From NCBI GenBank assembly GCA_003241815.1, contig QBLV01000001.1, forward strand, positions 49,402-106,767: a DNA stretch of 57,366 bases, read 5' to 3'. Shown one piece after another: positions 47,906 through 57,366 of the stretch. The stretch comes from Hyphomicrobiales bacterium. GTDB taxonomy: Bacteria; Pseudomonadota; Alphaproteobacteria; Rhizobiales; Beijerinckiaceae. A model generated the notes under the pieces. That model ran no database searches. It was given only the letters and a program-made list of their open reading frames with translations, and had not been told where the DNA came from. Position 1 is the first letter of the stretch, and every line of letters starts with the position of its first letter. The translations under genes were made by a program, and so were the position numbers.

Positions 47906-48622
47906 TCACGCCTCCTCGTCGGCCCCGCCCAGTACATAGCCCGGCAGGCGTGAGATGACCCCAGCGACCGGGCGCAGATGCTCGTCGAGCACGGCCCGGG
48001 CGGACGTCTCATCATGGGCACGCAAGGCGGCGAGGAAGTCGCGATGCTCGCGGCGGATTCGTTCGATCCGGCCGGGATCGGCCGCGAGCGCGCGCATCGC
48101 CACACGCTGCTGGCGAGCGCCCAGGGACTGGTAGAGCTCCGACAGCACCTCGTTGCCGAGCGCCTGCACCATCGTGAAATGAAACTCGCGATTGAGCTCG
48201 ACCCGGGCGAAATGATCACCACCTGCGATCTCGTCCATCCGGTCGAGGATCGCCTCCATGCTCGCCGGCAGCACGATTGTCTCACGACAGATGCGGGCAA
48301 TGGCGTAGCCCTCGATCATCCGGCGTGTCTCGTAGAGGTCGGCAAGTTCCTGCGCCGTAACCTGCCGCACGAGCGCGCCGCGACGCGGCAGGAGATCGAT
48401 GAAACGCTCCGCCTCGAGACGGTGGAACGCCTCGCGGACCGGCGTGCGCGAGACGCCCATGGCCGAGGAAATCTCCTCCTCCTCGACGAAGGAGCCGCCC
48501 GCGAAGACGCCGCGCAGAATCTGCTCGCGGATATAGGCGTAGACGCGCTCCCGGACCGGGCGCCCCTCTGCTTCCTGCGCCGCGAGCGGCGTCATCACAT
48601 TCACCGTCTGCGACCTCCGCAT
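47906..48622 (-). CDS. GntR family transcriptional regulator, FCD domain
   Basis: RVYAYIREQILRGVFAGGSFVEEEEISSAMGVSRTPVREAFHRLEAERFIDLLPRRGALV; VELNREFHFTMVQALGNEVL. Confidence 0.92.
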   Translation of the reverse strand: MRRSQTVNVMTPLAAQEAEGRPVRERVYAYIREQILRGVFAGGSFVEEEEISSAMGVSRTPVREAFHRLEAERFIDLLPRRGALVRQVTAQELADLYETRRMIEGYAIARICRETIVLPASMEAILDRMDEIAGGDHFARVELNREFHFTMVQALGNEVLSELYQSLGARQQRVAMRALAADPGRIERIRREHRDFLAALRAHDETSARAVLDEHLRPVAGVISRLPGYVLGGADEEA

Positions 48623-48674
48623 TGTGAGTCTGACGTCACTGTAGCCTTCCTTGCCCGCGCATCAAAAATCCATC

Positions 48675-48684
48675 ACGTATACAT
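48675..48684. promoter_or_regulatory. Candidate GntR/FCD operator half-palindrome acgtatacat
   Basis: GTATAC-centred sequence in the divergent gntR/solute-binding protein intergenic region. Confidence 0.35.
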
Positions 48685-48810
48685 GACGCATGACGCGCAT
48701 GCGCCGGAGGACTGGCACTGGCTGGCAAATGGCGCTCTTCTTGCCAGAGCGGGAATGCCGGACAGACGCTCAAAGCGCTCCGGCGAAAGACGATAGCGAG
48801 GAGAAGGCCG

Positions 48811-50343
48811 ATGACGATCTCACGCCGTACCGTGCTCGGAGCCGGCCTCGCCGCACCGCTCGCGACCCTTCCAGTGCTCTTCAGCCCCGCACGCGCCCAG
48901 CGCGCCGCCGGGATCCTGCGCTACGGGTTGTCCGCCTTCCCGCCGAACCTTCAGCCCTGGGTCTCGACGGGCGCCTCGGCCGGCACGGTCAAGATGCTGA
49001 TCCATCGCAGCCTTGTCTCCTATGGTCCCGGGGGCGAGTTGCGCGGCGAACTGGCGACGTCCTGGTCACTCGACGGCGATGGTGCCTGGGTGTTCAAGCT
49101 CCGGCCCGGCTGCGTCTTTCACAATGGCGACCCGGTGACCGCCGAGGACGTGAAATGGTCGATCGAGCAGATCGCCGGCGAGAAATCGACCGCCTATATG
49201 CGCACGCAGTTCCAGAGCATCGAGCGCGTCGAGATCCCCGACCCGGCCACGATCCGTCTCGTCACCAAGACGCCGCAGGCGACGCTGCCGAGCTGGTTCG
49301 GCAACTACAACACCTTCATCCTGTCGCGGAAATCGACGACCGCCGAGCCGATCGGCGCCGGCCCGTTCCGGCTCATCGGCCAGGAGCGCGGCTCCTCGAT
49401 CGAGGTCGCCGCCTTCGACAAATTCTACAAGCCCGGCATTCCCAAGCTGAAGGGCATCAAGTTCGTCACCTACGCCGACGAGAACCTGCGCTATGCCGCG
49501 CTGCAATCGGGCGATGTCGACATGATCGAATACGTCCCCTGGCAGTCGATGGCGGCCGTCGAGGCCAATCCGCGCCTCAAGCTCGACAGCCAGGAGGGGC
49601 CGTTCATGGACGTGCTCTTCAACGGCTCGAAACCACCCTTCAACGATCCGCGCGTGCGGCGCGCCGTCGCCCATGCGGTGCGGCGCGACGACATCGTCAA
49701 GGTCGCCTTCTTCGGCCGGGGCAAGGTTCTCGAGGGGCTGCCGATCGTCGAGGGCACGCCGTGGTGGGACAAGGAATTGGCACATGGCTGGAACTACGAT
49801 CCCGCCCGCGCCAAGGCGCTGCTGACCGAGGCCGGCTTCGGCAACGGCTTCCAGACCACGCTGCTCGCCACCGCCCAGTTCGGCATGCACAAGGACACCG
49901 CCGAGATCGTGCAGCAGCATCTCGCCGCCATCGGCATCCAGTGCGAGCTTCAGCTTCCCGACTGGTCGACCCGGGTCGCGCGCGGCTCGAAGGGCCAGTA
50001 CGACATGGCGATCCACGGCGTCTCCTCCGACAACAACGACCCTGACGGACTGACGGTGGTGCTCGACACCACGCTCTCGCCGAGCCATGGCCGGTCCTTC
50101 AAGGTCGATGCGCCCCGCACCATTGCCGCGCTCGCCAAGGGCCGTGCCGAATTCGATCAGGCCAAGCGCGTCGAAATCTACAAGGAGATGCAGCGTGCGG
50201 CGCTCGAGGAGGTGCCGCTCGTCGGCCTCGCCTGGCGCTCACAGGGCTATGGCATGGACAAGAGCGTGATGGGCTTCACCAACCTGCCGGGCGCGCTCTC
50301 GAACTCGTCGGGCAACATGCTCGAAGAGACCTATTTCGGATGA
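48811..50343 (+). CDS. Peptide/dipeptide ABC transporter substrate-binding protein (family 5)
   Basis: Tat-like ISRRTVLGAGLAAPLATLPVLF; WVFKLRPGCVFHNGDPVTAEDVKWSIEQI; FNGSKPPFNDPRVRRAVAHAVRRDDIV. Confidence 0.93.
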   Translation: MTISRRTVLGAGLAAPLATLPVLFSPARAQRAAGILRYGLSAFPPNLQPWVSTGASAGTVKMLIHRSLVSYGPGGELRGELATSWSLDGDGAWVFKLRPGCVFHNGDPVTAEDVKWSIEQIAGEKSTAYMRTQFQSIERVEIPDPATIRLVTKTPQATLPSWFGNYNTFILSRKSTTAEPIGAGPFRLIGQERGSSIEVAAFDKFYKPGIPKLKGIKFVTYADENLRYAALQSGDVDMIEYVPWQSMAAVEANPRLKLDSQEGPFMDVLFNGSKPPFNDPRVRRAVAHAVRRDDIVKVAFFGRGKVLEGLPIVEGTPWWDKELAHGWNYDPARAKALLTEAGFGNGFQTTLLATAQFGMHKDTAEIVQQHLAAIGIQCELQLPDWSTRVARGSKGQYDMAIHGVSSDNNDPDGLTVVLDTTLSPSHGRSFKVDAPRTIAALAKGRAEFDQAKRVEIYKEMQRAALEEVPLVGLAWRSQGYGMDKSVMGFTNLPGALSNSSGNMLEETYFG

Positions 50344-51296
50344 GTGCCGCCTGGCTTGCACGCAAGCTGGCGACCGTCATCGGCCTCGCCTGGCTCGTCG
50401 CGACGATCGTCTTCCTGGCATTGCACATGGTGCCGGGCGATCCCGCTGAGCTCCTTCTCTCGACCGGCGGCATCTCGCCCGACCCGGCTTCCGTCGCCGA
50501 ACTGCGCGAAAAGCTCGGCCTCGACCGGCCGATCCTCGTGCAGTACGGCACCTTCCTCGGGAATTTGCTACGCCGTGATCTCGGCACCTCGCTCGTCGAC
50601 GATTATCCGGTCCTCAGCGAGATCGCGTTGCGGCTGCCGCGCACGCTGGAGCTGATCGCGGCGGGAACCGTTATCGCCATCCTCGTCGGGGTGCCCGCCG
50701 GCGTCTATGCCGCGCTCGATCGGGGCGGCCGCTTCGACCGCTTCGCCTCCGGCGTGACGGCGCTGCTCCTGGCCGTGCCGGTCTTCGTCGTCGGCACGCT
50801 GCTGGTCCTGCTCTTCGCGCAAACGCTTCGGATCATGCCGGCCGGCGGTTTCGTCGCGTTCTCGCAGGATCCGGCCCAGCACCTGAAACTCCTGACCCTG
50901 CCGGCCATCGCCATCGCCAAGGGGCTCGCCGCCGTGCTGTTCCGGATGACGCGGGCGGCGATGCTGGACGCGCTCGCCAACGACTATGTCCGCACCGCTC
51001 GCGCCAAAGGACTCGGGCCCAACCGCGTGATCTTCGTGCATGTGCTGCGCAATGCGCTGAACCCGGTCGTGACCGTGCTCGGCCTGCAGATGGGCACGCT
51101 GCTGGGCGGCACGGTGCTGGTCGAATACGTCTTCAACTGGCCGGGCATGTCGACGCCGCTGCTGCGCGCCGTCGAGGGCCGCGACTACCCGATGGTGGTC
51201 GGAATCGTGCTGACGATTTCGGTGCTGTTCCTGCTGCTCAACCTCCTCGTCGAGGTCGTCCACGCCTGGCTCGATCCAAGGGTGGCGCACTCATGA
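50340..51296 (+). CDS. Dipeptide ABC transporter permease (DppB-like)
   Basis: FLALHMVPGDPAELLL; NDYVRTARAKGLGPNRVIFVHVLRNALNPVVTVLGLQMGTLLGGTVLVEYVFNWPG. Confidence 0.93.
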   Translation: MSAAWLARKLATVIGLAWLVATIVFLALHMVPGDPAELLLSTGGISPDPASVAELREKLGLDRPILVQYGTFLGNLLRRDLGTSLVDDYPVLSEIALRLPRTLELIAAGTVIAILVGVPAGVYAALDRGGRFDRFASGVTALLLAVPVFVVGTLLVLLFAQTLRIMPAGGFVAFSQDPAQHLKLLTLPAIAIAKGLAAVLFRMTRAAMLDALANDYVRTARAKGLGPNRVIFVHVLRNALNPVVTVLGLQMGTLLGGTVLVEYVFNWPGMSTPLLRAVEGRDYPMVVGIVLTISVLFLLLNLLVEVVHAWLDPRVAHS

Positions 51297-51327
51297 CCAG
51301 TCGCCCACTCATGAAGGTGACGCACGC

Positions 51328-52131
51328 ATGAAGCGGCTCTGGCTTCCCGGCGCCTTCGTCGCGTTGATCGTACTGGCGGCGCTCTGCGCACCGCTCTTCC
51401 CCCTGGCCGATCCCGTTCGGCAGGATGTCGCCAACCGGCTCGCCGGGCCGATGGCCGGCTCCTGGCTCGGCCGCGACGAGTTCGGCCGGGATGTGTTCTC
51501 GCGTCTGATCTGGGGCGCGCGGACGAGCCTGGGCGTCGCTTTCGCCTCTGCGATGGTCGCAGGACTCGTTGGCGTCACGCTCGGTTTGATCGGCGGCTGG
51601 GGCAAGGGCGCCGCCGCGTTCCTGTCGGTGCGCAGCATGGATGTCGTACTCTGCTTCCCGCCGATCCTGCTCGCACTGCTCGTGGTGACGCTTCTGGGGC
51701 CGGGCGCCGGGACGCTGATCCTTGTGCTCTCAGTGCTCTATCTGCCGGGCTTCGCCCGCGTCACCCATGCCGAGGTGCTCTCGGTCAAGGGCCGCGACTA
51801 TGTCGAGGCGGCCCGCGCTCTGGGAGCGCGGCCGTCCTACCTGCTCCTGCGGACCGTTCTGCCCAACATCGCCGGGCCGATCCTCGTGCAGCTTTCGCTG
51901 GCCGTCGCGGCGGCGGTGGTTCTGGAGAGCGGCCTGTCGTTCCTCGGCCTCGGCGTCGTTCCGCCGGCTCCCTCCTGGGGACTGATGATCCGCGGCGCCC
52001 GCGCCACCATGGAGCAGGCGCCGCTGCTGCTGGTCTGGCCCTGCGCGGCCCTGACCCTGACCATCCTCGCCATGAACCTGCTCTGCGACGGCCTGCGCGA
52101 CACGCTCGACCCGCGCACCGCCGGCCGCTGA
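51328..52131 (+). CDS. Dipeptide ABC transporter permease (DppC-like)
   Basis: LGRDEFGRDVFSRLIWGARTSLGVAF; RDYVEAARALGARPSYLLLRTVLPNIAGPILVQ. Confidence 0.93.
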   Translation: MKRLWLPGAFVALIVLAALCAPLFPLADPVRQDVANRLAGPMAGSWLGRDEFGRDVFSRLIWGARTSLGVAFASAMVAGLVGVTLGLIGGWGKGAAAFLSVRSMDVVLCFPPILLALLVVTLLGPGAGTLILVLSVLYLPGFARVTHAEVLSVKGRDYVEAARALGARPSYLLLRTVLPNIAGPILVQLSLAVAAAVVLESGLSFLGLGVVPPAPSWGLMIRGARATMEQAPLLLVWPCAALTLTILAMNLLCDGLRDTLDPRTAGR

Positions 52132-52163
52132 AACCTCTCATCAAAACCGCAAGGACAAAAACC

Positions 52164-52991
52164 ATGGCTGCCAAGACCGACCCGCTCGTCCATATGGGCA
52201 CCATCACCGGGGGCGAGGCCCGCGAGATCCTGAAGGACAACCCCATCATCCTGCTGCCGATGGGCAGCCATGAGGACCAGGGTCCCCATGCCCCGATGGG
52301 CGACTATCTGCTGGCCGAGAAGATCGCCGAACTCGCCGCCATCCGCGCCAGCAAGGCCGGCACGCGCACGCTGGTCGCGCCCGTCCTGCCCTTCGGCGGG
52401 GCCGACTGGTTCGGCTCGATGACCGGCGGCATCGCGATCTCGCAGGCGACGCTGACCACCGTCATCGCCGAGATGGTCGATTCACTGCATCGCAACGGCC
52501 TGACCCGGATCATCGTCATCAACGGTCATGGCGGCAATGTCGGCCCGATCTCGGAAGTGGCCCGCGAGCTTTATCTGCGCGAGCAGATCGTTCTGCCGAG
52601 CCTCTATCTCTGGCGCATCGGCTACGGCCTGCTGCCGGGCATCCTGGGCGGGGCCGACAAGGCCGCCGCCGTCGCCGGCCACGGCTCCGACCCCTTGACC
52701 TCGATCGGCCTGCATCTCTTCCCCGAGTTGATCCGGAAGGACCTGATCCCTGAGGGCAAGCCGCTGAAGAAGGATCCGGTTCTCGATCTGCCCTTCACCG
52801 GGCTGGGCCTGGCGAGCTTCGAAGGCCATGAGGTCGCGATGCCCAATGAATATGACGAGACCTACAATCTCGGCGTTGCCAAGGGCGATCCGCGCCTGTG
52901 CTCGGCGGAAACCGGCGCGGCGCTAACCGAGAAGCTCACCGACATCTGCGCGCGCTTCATCGCGCATTTCGCCAGCAAGGTCGAAGCCTGA
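52164..52991 (+). CDS. Creatininase family protein
   Basis: ILLPMGSHEDQGPHAPMGDYLLAEKIAE; VINGHGGNVGPISEVARELY; GHGSDPLTSIGLHLFPELI. Confidence 0.88.
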   Translation: MAAKTDPLVHMGTITGGEAREILKDNPIILLPMGSHEDQGPHAPMGDYLLAEKIAELAAIRASKAGTRTLVAPVLPFGGADWFGSMTGGIAISQATLTTVIAEMVDSLHRNGLTRIIVINGHGGNVGPISEVARELYLREQIVLPSLYLWRIGYGLLPGILGGADKAAAVAGHGSDPLTSIGLHLFPELIRKDLIPEGKPLKKDPVLDLPFTGLGLASFEGHEVAMPNEYDETYNLGVAKGDPRLCSAETGAALTEKLTDICARFIAHFASKVEA

Positions 52992-53065
52992 CCATAACGG
53001 TGCGGCGGCTTCCGCCGCGCTGCTTCTTCATCCGCCCGCGAGGGCAGTCACCGCAGGAGGTTTTC

Positions 53066-54124
53066 ATGCCGACACGCCGCCTTATTCTCCAGACGGGTCT
53101 CGCCACCATCGCCATGCCGGCCGTCCTGCGGGCTCAGTCTCTCAGTGGTCAGATCACCCTGATGTCCTATGCCGGCATCTTCCAGGACAATTACACCAAG
53201 GCGGTGGTCGAGCCCTTCATGGCCGCCAATCCCGGCGTCAAGGTCAACTACGCGCCCGGCGGCACCTCGGCACAGATGGTCGGCTCGGTGCGCGCGCAGA
53301 AGGCCGATCCGCAGATCGACGTCGTCATTATGGACGTCACCACCTCGAGCATCGGCAATCTCGAAGGCCTGTTCGAGAAGCTGACGCCCGCGGAATTTCC
53401 CGTTCTGGAGGAGCTGGCGCCGGAGGCCCGGGCGGCGGGCGGCGAATTCGGCCCCGCCGTGACCTTCGACCATCTCGTACTGGTCTACGATACGCAGAAC
53501 CTCAAGCCGGCAATCACGAAGCTCGCCGATCTCTGGCGGCCTGACCTGAAGGGCCAGATCGCGCTCTCGGCCCCGCCCAACATCCAGGGCCTGGCGCTGA
53601 CCGCCATGGTCGAGAAGATGGAAGGCGGCGACCACCGCAAGTCGATCGACGCGGCGATGAAGAAGCTCAAGGAGCTGGCGCCCTCGATCAACACCTTCGA
53701 GCCCAATCCGGACGGCTATTCGCTGATCCTCAACGGCGTGGTGAAGGTCGCGACCGGCTGGAACGCCCGCTCGCAGCTCTATGGCGACCAGTCCGGCGGG
53801 AAGATCGGCACGCTGCTGCCGCCCGAGGGCTCGGTCTTCCAGATCAACACGATCAACCTGACCGCCGGCTCGAAGAACCGCGCGGCGGCCGCCGCCTTCG
53901 TCAAACATGCGCTGTCGCAGCCCGCGCAAAAGGCCTTCACCGAACGGATGTTCTACGCGCCGACCAATGCGAAGGCGCAGATCGATGCGAAGGCCCTGGC
54001 GCGCACGGCGGCAGCGCCGGAAAGCCGCGCCAACATGATCCCGGTCGACTGGAACGACATCCTCAAGGTCCGCGACCAGTGGAACAACCGCTGGCGCCGT
54101 GAAGTCATCTCGGCGGCGCGATGA
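53066..54124 (+). CDS. Extracellular solute-binding protein (polyamine/iron type)
   Basis: MPTRRLILQTGLATIAMPAVLRAQSLSGQITLMSYAGIFQDNYTKAVVEPFMAANPGVKVNY. Confidence 0.88.
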   Translation: MPTRRLILQTGLATIAMPAVLRAQSLSGQITLMSYAGIFQDNYTKAVVEPFMAANPGVKVNYAPGGTSAQMVGSVRAQKADPQIDVVIMDVTTSSIGNLEGLFEKLTPAEFPVLEELAPEARAAGGEFGPAVTFDHLVLVYDTQNLKPAITKLADLWRPDLKGQIALSAPPNIQGLALTAMVEKMEGGDHRKSIDAAMKKLKELAPSINTFEPNPDGYSLILNGVVKVATGWNARSQLYGDQSGGKIGTLLPPEGSVFQINTINLTAGSKNRAAAAAFVKHALSQPAQKAFTERMFYAPTNAKAQIDAKALARTAAAPESRANMIPVDWNDILKVRDQWNNRWRREVISAAR

Positions 54125-54137
54125 GCACGACGCCACG

Positions 54138-55193
54138 ATGAGCTATCTCGAACTCGCCGGACTGCAGAAGCGCTATGGCGGCTCGGTTGCGGTCGATGAT
54201 GTCTCGCTCTCGGTCGAGAAGGGCGAATCCGTCGCCCTTCTCGGCCCCTCGGGATGCGGCAAGACCACGACGCTGCGCATGCTCGCCGGCCTGATCCAAC
54301 CCGATCGGGGCACCATCCGGGTCGACGACGTCGAGATCACGAGGCTGGCGGCACACAAGCGCAACATGGGCTACGTCTTCCAGTCCTATGCGCTGTTTCC
54401 GCATCTCACGGTCTCGCGCAACGTCGCCTTCGGGCTGGAGGAGCGCGGCATCGGCAAGGCCGAGATCGCACGGCAGGTCGAAGAAGGTCTCGCGCTGGTC
54501 AGGCTCGACGGTCTCGGCGGCAGGCGTCCGCGCGAACTCTCCGGCGGACAGCAGCAGCGCGTCGCACTGGCGCGGGCGCTGGTCATCCATCCGTCCGTGC
54601 TGCTGCTCGACGAGTCGCTCTCCAATCTCGACGCCAAGCTGCGCGACACGATGCGCCACGAGATTCGCTCGATCCAGCGCTCGCTCGGCATCACCACCCT
54701 CTTCGTCACCCATGACCAGGTCGAGGCGCTGACGATGTGCGACCGCATCGCCGTGATGAATCGCGGTCGCATCGCGCAGATCGGCACCGCCGAGGACATC
54801 TACGAGCGCCCGGCCACCCGTTTCGTCGCCGAATTCGTGGGCCGGGCCAACGCCCTGCCGGCGACGCGAGACACTGAGGGCAAAGTCGTGCTCTGGGGCG
54901 CGGCGCACCCGGTTGCCGCACCGCCGCAAGGCGCATTCGACCTGTTCGTACGGCCCCAGCGCATGCGGATCGTATCGGCTTCCGAGCCCACCGGCGGCGA
55001 GACGGTGCGCGTCACAGGCCGCGTGCTTCGCAGCGTCTTTGTCGGCGACCATGTCGAGGTGCTGGTCGAGGGCGCGGGCGGCCAGCTCGCTGTGGAAATG
55101 CCTTCGGGCACGACCGCGCCGACGGAGGGCGCCGAGGTCGCCGTGATCTGGCAGGCGAAGGACAGCCTGCCCTTCGCCTGCGAGGCGGCATGA
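54138..55193 (+). CDS. ABC transporter ATP-binding protein (PotA/UgpC type)
   Basis: LLGPSGCGKTTTLRMLAGL, ELSGGQQQRVALARALVIHPSVLLLDESLSNLDAKLR. Confidence 0.92.
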   Translation: MSYLELAGLQKRYGGSVAVDDVSLSVEKGESVALLGPSGCGKTTTLRMLAGLIQPDRGTIRVDDVEITRLAAHKRNMGYVFQSYALFPHLTVSRNVAFGLEERGIGKAEIARQVEEGLALVRLDGLGGRRPRELSGGQQQRVALARALVIHPSVLLLDESLSNLDAKLRDTMRHEIRSIQRSLGITTLFVTHDQVEALTMCDRIAVMNRGRIAQIGTAEDIYERPATRFVAEFVGRANALPATRDTEGKVVLWGAAHPVAAPPQGAFDLFVRPQRMRIVSASEPTGGETVRVTGRVLRSVFVGDHVEVLVEGAGGQLAVEMPSGTTAPTEGAEVAVIWQAKDSLPFACEAA

Positions 55194-56032
55194 CCGGCTC
55201 TCGCCGCCTTCCGCTGCTGCTGTTGCCAGCCGGGATCTTCGTCCTGGCCGTTTATGTCTGGCCGACGCTGCTGCTGCTGCGCAATGCCTTCAACGAAGTC
55301 GGGCCCACGGGCGCGATGGTGGAGGCCTGGTCGCTGAAGACGGCAACGGAGACCTTCGCAGACGGCTTCACGATCGAACTGACGCTGAATTCGCTGCAGC
55401 TCTCGCTGAGCGCGACCGCGATTGCGCTGGCCCTGTCCTACCCGCTCTCGCTGTTCCTGTTCCGCACGGATTCGCGCTTCCGCGGATTGCTTGCCGTGAT
55501 CGCCATCCTGCCCATGCTGATCTCGGGTGTCGTGCGCGTGTTCGGCTGGCTCGCCATTCTCGGCGATCGCGGCCTCGTCAACACGCTGTTGCAGTCGCTC
55601 GGCCTGATTTCGGCGCCGATCAAGCTCGTCTTCAACTGGACCGGCGTCACCATCGGGCTCGCCGAAAGCATCATGCCCTATATGATCCTGGCGCTACTCG
55701 CCGGCTTCGGCCAGCTCGACCGCACGCTGGAGGAGGCCTCGCGCTCGCTGGGCGCCTCGCCGCTCCGCACATTCTGGCGCGTGACGCTGCCGCTCAGCCT
55801 GCCGGCGATCGTGCTCGCGGCGGGGCTGGGTTTCGTGCTCTCGATGTCGGCCTACATCACCCCCAAGCTGCTCGGCGGCGGGCGCGTCTTCGTGCTGGCG
55901 ACCGAAATCTTCGAGCAGGCGACGACCAACACCAATTGGCCGGTTGCGGCCGTGCTGGCGATCTACACGCTTGGCCTGCTGCTCCTGCTGCTGGTCGTCT
56001 CCAACCTGCTGGCACGGGGCTTGAAGCGATGA
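55190..56032 (+). CDS. ABC transporter permease (PotB-like)
   Basis: ILPMLISGVVRVFGWLAILGDRGLVNTLL; EEASRSLGASPLRTFWRVTLPLSLPAIV. Confidence 0.9.
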   Translation: MTGSRRLPLLLLPAGIFVLAVYVWPTLLLLRNAFNEVGPTGAMVEAWSLKTATETFADGFTIELTLNSLQLSLSATAIALALSYPLSLFLFRTDSRFRGLLAVIAILPMLISGVVRVFGWLAILGDRGLVNTLLQSLGLISAPIKLVFNWTGVTIGLAESIMPYMILALLAGFGQLDRTLEEASRSLGASPLRTFWRVTLPLSLPAIVLAAGLGFVLSMSAYITPKLLGGGRVFVLATEIFEQATTNTNWPVAAVLAIYTLGLLLLLLVVSNLLARGLKR

Positions 56033-56817
56033 ACGGCGCCGGCCCCGTCCTCTCCGGCCTCGCCGCACTGGTCTATGCGGTGATCCTGGCGCCGATCATC
56101 GTCGTCGTGACGCTCGCCTTTTCGGCCGACAGCTTCATCCTGTTCCCGCCCTCGGGCTATTCGCTGCGCTGGTTTCAGGCCCTGGCCGCGCATGCGCCGC
56201 TGCTCTCGGCCCTGTGGCTGAGCGTGCAGGTCGCCTGTGTGGTGACGCTGCTGTCGCTCGCGGTTGGCGTGCCGGCGGCGCTGGCGCTGGCCAAAGGTGA
56301 GTTTCGCGGCAAGGATGCGCTGACGGGCTTCTTCCTGGCACCGCTGCTGCTGCCGACGCTGATCACCGGCCTCGCCCTGCTGCTCTTCTTCACGCCGATG
56401 CGGCTCACCGCGACGCTGCCCGGCCTCGTGCTCGGCCACATGACCGTGACGGTGCCCTTCGTCATCCGCATGATGACGACAGCCCTGTCCAACCTGCCCC
56501 ACGACATCGAGGCCGCCGCCGCCACGCTTGGCGCCACACCCTTTCGCGTGGTCCGCCGCGTGACGTTGCCGCTGGCGACGCCGGGGCTGATCGCCTGCGC
56601 CTGCCTGTCATTCCTTCTGTCCTTCGACGAGACCGTGATCTCGCTCTTCATCTCCGGCCCGCGCGCCTCGACCCTGCCGGTCGAGATGGTGCGCTATGTC
56701 GAGGGCCGCACCGACCCGCTGATCGCGGCTTTGTCCGTCGTCCTGATCGTCGCCACGCTGATCGTCGTCGTCGCGGTCGAACGCCTTGTCGGCGTCGCCC
56801 GCGCGATCGGCAAATAG
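56029..56817 (+). CDS. ABC transporter permease (PotC-like)
   Basis: IEAAAATLGATPFRVVRRVTLPLATPGL; FDETVISLFISGP. Confidence 0.9.
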   Translation: MNGAGPVLSGLAALVYAVILAPIIVVVTLAFSADSFILFPPSGYSLRWFQALAAHAPLLSALWLSVQVACVVTLLSLAVGVPAALALAKGEFRGKDALTGFFLAPLLLPTLITGLALLLFFTPMRLTATLPGLVLGHMTVTVPFVIRMMTTALSNLPHDIEAAAATLGATPFRVVRRVTLPLATPGLIACACLSFLLSFDETVISLFISGPRASTLPVEMVRYVEGRTDPLIAALSVVLIVATLIVVVAVERLVGVARAIGK

Positions 56818-56827
56818 GAGAATATCG

Positions 56828-57366
56828 ATGCCCGATTACCGTATCGCCGCCATGCCGGAACAGCTCCCGGCCGCCCTGGTCGAAAAGCTGCAGCGGGTCG
56901 AGACGGCCACCGTCGGCCATTCCCAACACTGGGGCTTCATGGATCGCGGCATCCAGCCGCTGCTGCGCGGCAAGCGCATCGCGGCCGCCGCCGTGACGCT
57001 CGCCATTCCCGGCCAGGATTCGACGCTGCTGCATCATGCGCTCGGGCTGCTGCGCCCGGGCGATATCCTCGTCGTCGACCGGCTGGGCGATGACAAGCAT
57101 GCCTGCTGGGGCGGTGGCGTCACGGTCGCGGCGAAAGCCGCCGGCGCCGTCGGCGGCATCGTCGATGGGCCCTGCACGGATTTGACCGAGATCGAGGATT
57201 CCGACTTCCCGATGTGGTGCCGGGGCATGTCGCCGATCACGACGCGGCTCTACAATCTCGGCGGCACGCTGAACCTGCCGATCTCCTGCGGCAATGTCCC
57301 GGTCAAGGCCGGCGACGTCATCCTCGCCGACGAATCCGGCGTGCTCGTGCTGCCGCGCGAAGAGGC
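56828..57366 (+). CDS. RraA-like family protein (aldolase/demethylmenaquinone methyltransferase-like), truncated by window edge
   Basis: MPDYRIAAMPEQLPAALVEKLQRVETATVGHSQHWGFMDRGIQPLLRGKRIAAAAVTLAIPGQDSTLLHHALGLLRPGDILVVDRLGDDKHACWGGGVTVAAKAAGAVGGIVDGPCTD; read directly, not in the ORF track because no stop in window. Confidence 0.85.
   Translation, partial: MPDYRIAAMPEQLPAALVEKLQRVETATVGHSQHWGFMDRGIQPLLRGKRIAAAAVTLAIPGQDSTLLHHALGLLRPGDILVVDRLGDDKHACWGGGVTVAAKAAGAVGGIVDGPCTDLTEIEDSDFPMWCRGMSPITTRLYNLGGTLNLPISCGNVPVKAGDVILADESGVLVLPREE

Overview
High-GC alphaproteobacterial chromosome segment (a Rhizobiales/Bosea-like host is my inference from gene content and repeat style; not verified). From left to right it carries: an edge-truncated Ala/Pro/Glu-rich ORF (FliK-like?), mnmA, a SAM methyltransferase, tRNA-Met(CAT) followed by a truncated tyrosine-recombinase remnant, a hydantoinase/oxoprolinase pair with a TRAP transporter, a decayed serine-recombinase fragment, an NhaA N-terminal remnant coupled to a complete mrp (mrpAB-C-D-E-F-G) antiporter operon, and fbp. 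Next is a catabolic locus (spermidine/putrescine-type ABC transporter, FAD amine oxidase-like protein, aldehyde dehydrogenase, enolase-superfamily dehydratase, MocR regulator, interrupted GMC oxidoreductase, RidA). Then come a CPA1 antiporter, a Zn alcohol dehydrogenase, a peptidoglycan-binding-like protein, ALDH + Liv-type ABC transporter, a CoA-transferase/acyl-CoA dehydrogenase/FAS1-like dehydratase trio, LysR, an MBL-fold protein, and a GntR-linked dipeptide ABC + creatininase-family + polyamine-type ABC + RraA-like cluster. The most notable unexplained signals are (1) a ~48-bp element present three times, only at the promoter regions of the MocR-centred locus, which is probably a previously uncharacterised MocR operator/regulon; (2) two intergenic copies of a hairpin repeat resembling the 3' end of the tRNA-Met, lying at the two edges of that same locus; and (3) a GMC oxidoreductase gene broken by an in-frame stop. 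No CRISPR array, rRNA or obvious defence system was seen.
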